Shown here: in pieces, positions 1 through 7,204 of the stretch
Numbering within the stretch: the stretch's first letter is position 1
Layout: the number at the start of each line of letters is the position of its first letter
DNA from: an uncultured bacterium
GTDB taxonomy: Bacteria > Babelota > Babeliae > Babelales > RVW-14
Reading direction: 5' to 3'
Assembly (NCBI GenBank): GCA_903825355.1
Contig: CAIKAH010000042.1
Location: 1 to 36,273 of the forward strand
Length of the DNA: 36,273 bases
Notes under the pieces: generated by a model
Database searches by the model: none
Told to the model about the DNA's origin: nothing
Seen by the model: the letters and a program-made list of their open reading frames with translations, nothing else
Made by a program: the position numbers and the translations under genes

Positions 1-118
1 AGGGATGCCACAGTTGGTTAAATAATTTTAGAGCTGTAAAAACCTGTTTTGCTAAAACGTCACAGTCATTTTTAGGCTTTGTACTTCTTGCAGCTACCGT
101 AAGGCTTTTTCAGATGAT

Positions 119-1015
119 TTGAATTTCCGGATAAGCCCTTATAAAGCCCCGGTAATACACGAGGGCCCTCTGGCTGCGCCTGGTTCTCAGCCAGCCTCTC
201 CGTCACGCTTAAGCAGAATAGGTACTCGTATTTCTGCGACTCTTCCACGGTTGCCAAGCCGTGATGATGTACGGGCCGGCTTTTCAATCGCTAGAGATAA
301 AGTAAAGGATGTTGCAGTAAGGGCTAAAAATGTTGTTGGTAACGCTCTAGTTGCTGCAAAAACGAAATTAACTCCTTTGGATATTCATCAAGCAAGAGTG
401 GACCGCCATTTGCAAAACACTCAAGACGTTAAGACTCGACTAGGGCCTGAAGAGGGCGAACATGTCCGTGCAAGAGAGCAAGCATTGTTAGCTGAGAAGC
501 AACGATTACGTGGGCTTGAGACTAAGAGTAGCCTTGGTCGACGTATGCTTAGAGGTACAGCTAACGCCGTGAGAAGTGCTTCACAGGGTGTGCATAACGC
601 CGTGAGAAGTGCTTCACAGGGTGTGCATGATGCTTATCACCGTCTTAAAAACCGTACGGCACGGGAGCAGCTTGCAGGAAAGCAGTCATCAGTACGCTTG
701 GCTCTTGAAAAACAGGCTCGAGATCGCTTGGAGCAAACAGCTAGCTTGCGTCAGCAGTTAGCGGAATTGGATGCTCAGGGAGATGTTGGCACTAATGCTG
801 AAGCTCATAATAAAATCGTGCAACAGTTGCGCGATCTTGGTTCAGAAGCAGGGCATTTTCATATGGTGCCACTACCACCGCCGCCTCCGAGCCAATTTTC
901 TACATTGCCGCCGCCTCCACCAGCATCAATATATAATTTTGCTCCACCTACAGGATCAAGTGGTTTACCATCATTGCCGCCGCCACCAAGTTCAGCGTTA
1001 AGGAATGATTTTTAA
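119..1015 (+). CDS. Proline-rich, basic helical protein, possibly exported; N-terminus uncertain
   Basis: No family recognised. From the TTG at 119 the product is 298 aa. Residues 1-45 are low in complexity, residues 50-240 are rich in Arg, Gln and Ala and look helical, and the tail (about 250-292) carries three short poly-proline runs of the L-P-P-P-P type. A perfect 33-bp duplication gives two copies of NAVRSASQGVH. The TTG start has no clear ribosome binding site. The other forward frame is open from position 3 to about 113 and encodes a hydrophobic signal-like stretch (SFLGFVLLAATVRLF). One extra T in the T5 run at 106-110 would join it to this frame, so the annotated start may be artificial and the gene may begin left of the window. 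The 3' end overlaps the convergent kinase gene by 4 nt. Poly-proline tracts of this kind bind profilin or EVH1 domains in eukaryotes; an effector role is only a guess. Confidence 0.6.
   Translation: MNFRISPYKAPVIHEGPLAAPGSQPASPSRLSRIGTRISATLPRLPSRDDVRAGFSIARDKVKDVAVRAKNVVGNALVAAKTKLTPLDIHQARVDRHLQNTQDVKTRLGPEEGEHVRAREQALLAEKQRLRGLETKSSLGRRMLRGTANAVRSASQGVHNAVRSASQGVHDAYHRLKNRTAREQLAGKQSSVRLALEKQARDRLEQTASLRQQLAELDAQGDVGTNAEAHNKIVQQLRDLGSEAGHFHMVPLPPPPPSQFSTLPPPPPASIYNFAPPTGSSGLPSLPPPPSSALRNDF
563..628 (+). repeat. Perfect tandem duplication, 2 x 33 bp, inside the proline-rich gene
   Basis: Positions 563-595 and 596-628 are identical. The unit is 11 codons, so the frame is kept. The lack of any mismatch points to a recent duplication and a site that could vary in copy number. 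Confidence 0.95.
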
Positions 1016-1878
1016 TGTTCAGCAAGGGTGGCAAGTAGATCGCTGATTTCCCGCTCTAACATAGCAGCAACAGTAAGCCACTGTGTAGGGTCAGCATTTT
1101 CTTCTGTAGCCCATTGAGCAGCTAACAACGCTTGTACAAAGCTCCACGCGGCTACCCGCTGCCGTGAAGCGTTCATGAGCGTTGAAAAAATGGTAAGACG
1201 TTTGAGGATAATCGCCTGTAGATTAGATTGTTGTAAGAGCGGTTTGACCGGATTGCGGACAAAGGCGCCTACTTCATAGAGTGGCTCTCCAATAACGCCA
1301 TGTGGATCAATAGCAATCCACTCATTGCCGGCAGCTAAGATATTGTTGTGATGCAAATCACCATGAAGCACTACACTGGGAGCCATTGTTGCCAATAAGT
1401 GTACAGCGAGTTTCTGCGCTTTAGTAACAAGAGCTGCTGGTAATTCTGGTGAAGGGGAGTAAATGAGGCGATCTAGCCAGTCTGCTAATGTTGGCAGGTT
1501 GAGGCCTGGAGGCATTATTGCTTGATGCAGTTGCTGCATAACGGTAACAGCATGTGCAATCGCTTTTACATCATGCTCAGGAAAAAATGTTTCAAGAGAG
1601 TTGCCTGGGAGAAGGCGCTCAAGTAATAGTGCTCCAAAAGCCGGAGCTGTATCGAGAAGTTGCACACAGCCGTTTCCTTGAAACGTCTGCAAGGCGATCA
1701 TTTCATGCAGCAAGGTGGGCGTATCAGTATTTACTTTTACCATGACGGGTAATTTATCTATAGCTCTGATAGCTGTAAAAATGCGGCGCTGTTGAAAAGA
1801 GTAGTACAATGCAACATCATCTAATCCCCAATGCTGGGCAATTAAATCAATCATATCGTGCGTTCTACAGCTATCCAT
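1012..1878 (-). CDS. Aminoglycoside/hydroxyurea phosphotransferase-family kinase
   Basis: A kinase-like phosphotransferase of 288 aa that would use ATP to phosphorylate a small molecule. The catalytic loop is visible as LHGDLHHNN (H172, D174), followed by the metal-binding IDPHG (D191) and GEPLYEVGAFVRNP, wording typical of the streptomycin 6-kinase/hydroxyurea kinase family. K48 in MVKVN is the likely ATP lysine. The ATG has AAGG a few bases upstream. It starts 6 nt after the stop of the upstream membrane-protein gene, so the two are probably cotranscribed. Whether it gives drug resistance or acts on a metabolite cannot be read from sequence; many members of the fold are not resistance genes. 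Confidence 0.85.
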   Translation of the reverse strand: MDSCRTHDMIDLIAQHWGLDDVALYYSFQQRRIFTAIRAIDKLPVMVKVNTDTPTLLHEMIALQTFQGNGCVQLLDTAPAFGALLLERLLPGNSLETFFPEHDVKAIAHAVTVMQQLHQAIMPPGLNLPTLADWLDRLIYSPSPELPAALVTKAQKLAVHLLATMAPSVVLHGDLHHNNILAAGNEWIAIDPHGVIGEPLYEVGAFVRNPVKPLLQQSNLQAIILKRLTIFSTLMNASRQRVAAWSFVQALLAAQWATEENADPTQWLTVAAMLEREISDLLATLAEH

Positions 1879-1884
1879 GATGCC

Positions 1885-2496
1885 TTAAGCGGTCTGTGTT
1901 GCTGGAGTAGCAGGAGTTGCAGGTTTGTTAGGCACTTCATCAAAAGCATGAGAAAATTTATCAATTACTCTGGTTAGGGTAGCCTTGGCATTAGCAGTGC
2001 GTGGCTTTCCCCAGGTTCCAGTTACTGGGTCATAAGAAAAAAGTGCCAAAATACTAGCGCCTACTACCAGCACCGCAACTGTACCTATAATAATAAGTCG
2101 TTTGCGTGGAGCGGCATATTCAGCTTCAACTTTAAGGGCAAGTTCAGGGGCTTCGCGGTCTAAAATCTTTTTAACCGTGCGAATGCGGTCTTGAATTAAC
2201 TTCTCTACCTCAGCTCGTAAATTTTCATCCTCGAATTTTTCGTCCTCTAGTGCATCGCTGTCATGCAATAATTTTTTGTAAATCATGGCAAGTTTTTGTA
2301 TCGAAAGTTCAGTTTCCATTGGAACGAATACGCGCGCAACATCATCGGCTGTTTGTAGGGTAGTATCAATCTCTGGCAATGAGTTGCTCGTTGCGGTTTC
2401 TTCAATGTTTCTTAATGGGATAGTATCAAGATTGTTTTTGTGTGCAAACAGATTGCAGGAAATACATAGAGCTATACTGAGTAATAAATACATCAT
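1885..2496 (-). CDS. Exported membrane protein of unknown function
   Basis: 203 aa, no family recognised. An N-terminal signal peptide (hydrophobic residues 2-18, possible cleavage after NLFA) is followed by an acidic helical region (about 50-115) and one transmembrane segment at about 134-152, preceded by the basic PRKR. The C-terminus has a PATPATPAT repeat. It is probably a periplasmic domain anchored near its C-terminus. It is the first gene of a two-gene unit with the kinase, 6 nt downstream. AGGA lies 8 nt before the ATG. Confidence 0.7.
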   Translation of the reverse strand: MMYLLLSIALCISCNLFAHKNNLDTIPLRNIEETATSNSLPEIDTTLQTADDVARVFVPMETELSIQKLAMIYKKLLHDSDALEDEKFEDENLRAEVEKLIQDRIRTVKKILDREAPELALKVEAEYAAPRKRLIIIGTVAVLVVGASILALFSYDPVTGTWGKPRTANAKATLTRVIDKFSHAFDEVPNKPATPATPATQTA

Positions 2497-2747
2497 TAAA
2501 ATTGTCCTAATAGTTTACAGGTGCTGTATTTTTCTCACGGCCCTTAACATAGCATAAAAATGTCAAAATCGCAATTAATTCAAACTGTAATGATAATTGT
2601 GCCTTTATGGCCTTATTTTTTAATAAAAAGCAGGCTTGTATTTTAGCATTCATCGAAGGGCAACCGAGGAGAAGCCTTGAGTTGGAGCTTGGGCATCTGG
2701 TACCATAAAAACCAATGAATTTTTTGGTACAAAGAAGAGGAGTTGTT

Positions 2748-3521
2748 ATGAATAGGGTTAATAAACAAATAGTGATACATCTGATGCTTTGTCTGAGTGT
2801 GAGCAGTTGTTTTGCATTAGGTGATCAGGGGCCACAACTACATTTAACCGCGCCTAAATTTGTGCCACTTGAAGTAGGAGAAGAGTCTCTCTCATTTGTC
2901 GTGAAAGATGAAAGCACCTCTACTGAATTAGAAAAAGTTTCTTTTTGGGGCAGCACAGCCATCAGTGGTGTTTGCCGCGAAGACAATGATTCTGTAACGT
3001 CAATTCACTTAGCGTATACACAAAAAATCAAAGTAGTAGACCAAGAATATAAAAGTAAGCGCTACCCTAGCAAAGAGTTCTGTTTGGTAGAAAAAACAAA
3101 CATTGATGGTACGGTGATAGATGGATTACTGGTTCCTGCAAAATTAGTGGTATGTGGTATTAATAAACAATCAAAAGATGAAGAATCATGGTTTTTGGGA
3201 AAAATTGACCAATTGGTACGATTGGATGTTGTTGATGATCAGCATCGCGATATAGCCGTAGCAAAACATATTGACCATTTAGTAGGGCCAAAGCATCACA
3301 AAATAGCTAAAAAAATTAAAGTCGCTAAACCGCATGATCCTGCTGCTGTTAAAGTACTTAAGGCTCCCGACGTGTGCCAAGAAAAAAAGGTAGTGGTACT
3401 TGAAAAACAGACTGGTGCAATGGTGCAAAAGACTATTATGCAAGCGGTAACCGATTTGCTTGTGGCAATTATTGGCGTATGCAAGGCGGTATTTGAAACC
3501 ATACGTGGGCTATTTTTCTAA
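2748..3521 (+). CDS. Secreted protein of unknown function
   Basis: The ATG at 2748 is preferred because AAGAGGAG lies 5 nt upstream and it places a normal signal peptide at the start (MNRVNKQIVIHLMLCLSVSS, cleavage near CFA); an in-frame ATG at 2715 lacks a site. The mature part is about 235 aa with a beta-rich first half, a His/Lys-rich stretch (HHKIAKKIKVAKPHD) and a hydrophobic, probably amphipathic C-terminal helix ending in RGLFF. No family recognised. Just upstream, GTACCA (2700-2705) and TGGTAC (2725-2730) form an inverted repeat that could be an operator. Confidence 0.7.
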   Translation: MNRVNKQIVIHLMLCLSVSSCFALGDQGPQLHLTAPKFVPLEVGEESLSFVVKDESTSTELEKVSFWGSTAISGVCREDNDSVTSIHLAYTQKIKVVDQEYKSKRYPSKEFCLVEKTNIDGTVIDGLLVPAKLVVCGINKQSKDEESWFLGKIDQLVRLDVVDDQHRDIAVAKHIDHLVGPKHHKIAKKIKVAKPHDPAAVKVLKAPDVCQEKKVVVLEKQTGAMVQKTIMQAVTDLLVAIIGVCKAVFETIRGLFF

Positions 3522-3529
3522 TTATGTTC

Positions 3530-4285
3530 TTATTTGACGCACTCATAAATGAGCAGGGGTGCTTGCTCATTGGTGGGGAGATTTTTTGCATAATCCTGAT
3601 ATTTGATAATACTGGTAAAATTAAATTGCTTAAGTAATCTATCCATTTCATCAAAGCGGTACAAATATTGGCGAAAATCTTCTTCCTCAAGAGCAACAAG
3701 AGTGCCGTTTTCTATTGATTCATAGCGGCACAACGAGGTAAAAAGTTGTGCCTCCTCATCATAGGATGTCAGCGTATTGATGGCAATGACTGAACCATCC
3801 GCTCGGGTATTGATGCCACGCCGCCAGATGCCACAGGGATGGGGAACAGAATTAATTGTTTCGATATCCAAAACAAGTTTACCGCCTGGTGCTAGGTGAT
3901 GATAAAGCGTTGCTAGACTCTTTTGCACATCATTGGGATTAAGGATAAGGCCGAATGAGCCGTATGGGATAAAAATTAAGTTATATCGTTTACTGCTGGT
4001 GAAGTCTTGCAGGAATTGCTGCCATACCGGAGCTTTGTTAGGGGCATATTTTTTTCTAAGCGCATTAAGCATATGAGGTGAGGCATCAAATCCTTCAATG
4101 TCACAACCTGCTGCGAGCATGGGCAATAAAAAGCGGCCGGTGCCACACATTGGCTCTAAGATAGGGCCTTGTGCTTGTAGGGCATAATTCATGTAAAATG
4201 AGGCTTCTGCCTTTCCCCTGTGATGTTCCAGGTCATAAAATTCAGTACAAAGTTTAAAATAAGTGGTAAGGGGAGCTCTTGTCAT
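3530..4285 (-). CDS. Class I SAM-dependent methyltransferase
   Basis: 251 aa with a Rossmann-type methyltransferase fold. Motif I is ILEPMCGTGRFLLPML (about residues 42-57), the acidic end of strand 2 is IEGFDAS (about 63-69), and a motif IV/post-motif region follows in YNLIFIPYGSFG and LAPGGKLVLDIE. The substrate is not determined; the layout resembles small-molecule or ubiquinone/SAM methyltransferases (Methyltransf_11/25 type). It converges with the secreted protein gene, with 8 nt between the two stops. Confidence 0.85.
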   Translation of the reverse strand: MTRAPLTTYFKLCTEFYDLEHHRGKAEASFYMNYALQAQGPILEPMCGTGRFLLPMLAAGCDIEGFDASPHMLNALRKKYAPNKAPVWQQFLQDFTSSKRYNLIFIPYGSFGLILNPNDVQKSLATLYHHLAPGGKLVLDIETINSVPHPCGIWRRGINTRADGSVIAINTLTSYDEEAQLFTSLCRYESIENGTLVALEEEDFRQYLYRFDEMDRLLKQFNFTSIIKYQDYAKNLPTNEQAPLLIYECVK

Positions 4286-4401
4286 GATTTTTTACTCTAA
4301 GAATGAACAAGCTTGTTTCAGGCTGCTGATTCTATCATGATAAACAGGGAAATCATATGGGAAAAAAGGTGGCTGGCTGCTGCCACGATTGGGGAGCTTT
4401 C

Positions 4402-4602
4402 ATGAACTATGATCTAAGAGCGCTAGTACGTATGGGGTGTGGCTGGGTTCTCTTTTTAGTGGGCACTATTGGATGGCTTTTACCTATAATTCCAGGCGTG
4501 CCATTAATGTTTTTGGGTCTTGGGTTAATATTTGGTACGGCGCGCGTGCGAGCAAGCCGAATCTTGTTGCGCCGTTGGTGGCATAAGCAGCGGGGAAAAT
4601 GA
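4402..4602 (+). CDS. Small membrane protein, PGPGW/DUF454-like
   Basis: The product is 66 aa from the ATG at 4402, chosen because GGGGAG lies 5 nt upstream; an in-frame ATG at 4357 would add 15 residues of unlikely composition (GKKVAGCCHDWG). It has two hydrophobic segments separated by a Pro/Gly turn (GWLLPIIPGVPLMFLG) and a basic tail (RRWWHKQRGK). Short inner-membrane proteins with this LPxxPG turn belong to the DUF454 or PGPGW groups, whose function is unknown. The assignment is by pattern only. Confidence 0.6.
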   Translation: MNYDLRALVRMGCGWVLFLVGTIGWLLPIIPGVPLMFLGLGLIFGTARVRASRILLRRWWHKQRGK

Positions 4603-4603
4603 G

Positions 4604-4762
4604 TTATTTAAAAAAGCTACTGAATAGGCTATCTGCCGCATCTAGTGCTGCCCACTTACCGCCATAACGCAAGCAGATAAAAAATACTATGCATGAAACC
4701 AGCACGGAAAGAGCTATGAGAAAGCTTGCTTGTAGTAAAAAGAGTATATCAGTAGTGATGAT
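4604..4762 (-). CDS. Possible 52-aa membrane peptide with a non-standard start
   Basis: A short open frame directly after the lipoprotein gene on the minus strand. It encodes one hydrophobic helix (ILFLLQASFLIALSVLVSC) and then a short amphipathic tail ending in SLFSSFFK. A strong TAAGGAG overlaps the stop of the lipoprotein gene. The only codons at proper spacing are ATC (4760-4762, 4757-4759), so initiation would need a rare start of the infC type, or the GTG further in. The coding impression comes from the clean transmembrane-plus-tail layout and from the fit between two convergent genes. It could also be chance. Confidence 0.35.
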   Translation of the reverse strand: MITTDILFLLQASFLIALSVLVSCIVFFICLRYGGKWAALDAADSLFSSFFK

Positions 4763-4770
4763 AGAGCTCC

Positions 4771-5217
4771 TTACGGTTGTAAGCGTTGTTTAATGAACAC
4801 ATGAACAACGGTGGTATCTTTTTCGCTGCGAATAGAAAGCGTACACATTTTATGTGGCTTATGGCAGATCAGTAGCCCTTCGAAAGAATTAGAAAAGTTT
4901 TGTAGCTCCCAGCCATTACTTTCCATAGTTCTTAGATAAAAATCTATGACTTTAGCTCGTGGTTGTGTACCAGTATACAATAGATAATCGTTATCAATAG
5001 CTGACTGACGAGTTTTGCTGGTAAAAGCAAGAGGCTGCGGTATGTCGAAATGTTTAGCACTTGCTAAGCGCAAGGCAGTAGTAGGTGTATCCTGAGTAGG
5101 TTTTTTTTTGCTACAGCCGTAAAAAAAAAGCGTCATGCCGAGTGCGCAAAAAGCACCGCAGTATGACGCTTTAAAAATAGCTTTTCTGAGGCGCTTATGC
5201 AGCTTCTGAAGCGGCAT
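4771..5217 (-). CDS. Lipoprotein of unknown function
   Basis: 148 aa with a basic start, a hydrophobic segment (about 19-34) and a lipobox-like FFYGC at C35, so probably a membrane-anchored lipoprotein. The mature part includes KVIDFYLRTMESNGWELQNF, a pattern seen in small bacterial lipoproteins with an alpha/beta domain. The start lies inside rplS (23-nt overlap) with TTAAGGAAG just upstream, which suggests translational coupling to L19. No function assigned. Confidence 0.7.
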   Translation of the reverse strand: MPLQKLHKRLRKAIFKASYCGAFCALGMTLFFYGCSKKKPTQDTPTTALRLASAKHFDIPQPLAFTSKTRQSAIDNDYLLYTGTQPRAKVIDFYLRTMESNGWELQNFSNSFEGLLICHKPHKMCTLSIRSEKDTTVVHVFIKQRLQP

Positions 5218-5611
5218 TAGCTTCCTTAAGCACAGTTTTTTGAGCTTTAGTCATTACACGCTCTTCGATACGAGCAGCATTTCCTACGCGATCTCTAAGG
5301 TAGAACAACTTAGCACGACGAGCTACACCATATTTTACTACACGCATAGCAGTAACGCTTGGTGTATAGTATGGAAAAATTTTTTCAACGCCAATACCGT
5401 TGGCACCAATACGGCGAACAGTTACCGTTGAAGCAATACCGTTATTATGCATAGCGATAACGTCACCAGTAAAGAGCTGTGTGCGCTCTTTGTCGCCGTC
5501 TTTAACAGTTTGTGAAACTTCAATGGTATCACCCACTTTGAAAGCAGGAAAATTGCGTTCAGTCATACCGATATTTAGGATAGTTTCTTTAGTTAGTCCA
5601 CGGGCTTTCAT
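5195..5611 (-). CDS. rplS: 50S ribosomal protein L19
   Basis: 138 aa; L19 is usually about 115 aa, so this one has short extensions at both ends. Core motifs are present: FKVGDTIEV, the TVRRIGANGIGVEKIFPYYTP block and YGVARRAKLFYLRDRVGNAARI. L19 lies at the 30S-50S interface. AGAGGA precedes the ATG at good spacing. It follows gltX and precedes the lipoprotein gene, which starts within its last codons. In most bacteria rplS directly follows trmD; here gltX stands between them. Confidence 0.97.
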   Translation of the reverse strand: MKARGLTKETILNIGMTERNFPAFKVGDTIEVSQTVKDGDKERTQLFTGDVIAMHNNGIASTVTVRRIGANGIGVEKIFPYYTPSVTAMRVVKYGVARRAKLFYLRDRVGNAARIEERVMTKAQKTVLKEANAASEAA

Positions 5612-5731
5612 GAAATCCTCTTGTAAAATAGCAAGTTTCTGAGTTGCTGATTATAAATTTTTTTCTACCTTTTGGCAATACTAAGATCGTTTTTTATAAG
5701 TAGAAAATGCTCATTAAAATTGACAAATTGG

Positions 5732-7186
5732 TTATCTTGTTTGCTTGGTTAGTGTTTCTACACCATAAGCGATACGTTTTAGGCTCTCTGTTTTTCCTAA
5801 AATTTCCATTAATTCATACACGCTCACCCCTTGAGCAAATCCTGTCAAGGTAATACGCAGAGGAGCCATAAGCGCGCCCATTTTAATGCCCGTTTGCTCA
5901 AGCGTAGCTTTCAATGCTGCTTCCAGCGACAGAACATCCCATGAGGTGAGCTCTTTGACGCGCTCTACAAACAGCGCAATATGCTCTGGGGTATAGTGAT
6001 GCCAGTGCTTTGTTACAGCCGTTTCATCAAAGATACTTGGGGCATTGAAAAAATAGTCCCCATAGGTGATAAAGTCAGGCAAAACAACTAAGCGCTCTTT
6101 GAGAACCTTTATGATCCGCAGGCAATAAGTGTCATCAGGGATATCCCAGCCAGCCTGTTCCATTAGCGGCTTAACCATGCTGAGTACTTCTTCATCAGAT
6201 TTACGCATGATATGCTGGTGGTTTAGCCAATTAAGCTTTTCAATGTTAAATACGGCGCCAGCGCTGCCAACACGTTCGAGTGAAAATTCTTGTTCAAGTT
6301 CTTTCAGCGAAAAAATTTCACGGGTATCACCAGGGTTCCACCCTAAAAAAGCAATGAAATTGATCAAGGCTTCTTTAAGGTATCCTTTAGCCCGGTAATC
6401 TTCTACTGCAACATCGCCTTGGCGTTTGCTTAATTTGCTGCGATCAGGGTTAAGGAGCAACGGTAGGTGGGCAAATTGCGGCGCCTGCCAGCCGAAGTAT
6501 TGATAAAGCAATAAATGTTTTGGGGTACTTGGTAGCCATTCTTCGCCGCGAATGACGTGTGATATGTGCATGTAATGATCATCTACAACAACCGCTAAAT
6601 GGTATGTAGGAAAGCCGTCTGATTTAATAATGACTTGATCGTCCACAACGTTATAGCCAATACTTACATCATTACGAATAATATCATGAAAAGTAATACT
6701 CCCTGTTAGGGGTACTTTCATGCGGATTACCTGTTTTTCGCTGGTAGCTAATTTTATTTGTACTTCTTCCGGCGAGAGCTTACGACACAAGCGATCGTAC
6801 GCAGGGGGCTGCTTTGCGGCAATTTGCGCTTGGCGGACAGCGTCAAGGCGCTCTGCGCTGCAAAAACAGTAGTAGGCATGACCTGCAGCAATTAGCTGCT
6901 GGGCGTGTTTTTGATAAAGTTCAAGACGTTGTGATTGAGTATATGGCCCATATGGTCCGTCAATCTCTGGTCCTTCATCAAAAAACATATCAGCCCAGTG
7001 CAGGGTGTTAATAATATTTTGAGTGCCTCCAGCAACTTCACGTGTTTTGTCAGTATCTTCGATACGAAGCAAGAAATTCCCCTGATTTTTTTTTGCAAAC
7101 AGGTAAGCATACAAAGCGGTGCGTAGGCCACCAACATGTAAAAAACCAGTAGGACTAGGGGCGAATCTGGTACGTATCATTATCAT
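5732..7186 (-). CDS. gltX: Glutamyl-tRNA synthetase
   Basis: A class I aminoacyl-tRNA synthetase of 484 aa, normal for the family, that charges tRNA-Glu with glutamate. The HIGH-type signature is SPTGFLHVGG at residues 11-20, and the KMSKS-type loop is SKLSKRQG. A CxC...C zinc-type cluster (CFC then RLC) is present after TYR-rich HAYYC. Whether it also charges tRNA-Gln cannot be told here; no gatCAB is in the window. ATGs at 7186 and 7180 are both possible; the GAAAG upstream suits the second better. It lies 18 nt after trmD, probably in the same transcript. Confidence 0.97.
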   Translation of the reverse strand: MIMIRTRFAPSPTGFLHVGGLRTALYAYLFAKKNQGNFLLRIEDTDKTREVAGGTQNIINTLHWADMFFDEGPEIDGPYGPYTQSQRLELYQKHAQQLIAAGHAYYCFCSAERLDAVRQAQIAAKQPPAYDRLCRKLSPEEVQIKLATSEKQVIRMKVPLTGSITFHDIIRNDVSIGYNVVDDQVIIKSDGFPTYHLAVVVDDHYMHISHVIRGEEWLPSTPKHLLLYQYFGWQAPQFAHLPLLLNPDRSKLSKRQGDVAVEDYRAKGYLKEALINFIAFLGWNPGDTREIFSLKELEQEFSLERVGSAGAVFNIEKLNWLNHQHIMRKSDEEVLSMVKPLMEQAGWDIPDDTYCLRIIKVLKERLVVLPDFITYGDYFFNAPSIFDETAVTKHWHHYTPEHIALFVERVKELTSWDVLSLEAALKATLEQTGIKMGALMAPLRITLTGFAQGVSVYELMEILGKTESLKRIAYGVETLTKQTR

Positions 7187-7204
7187 AACTTTCGAGAAGT
7201 AAAT

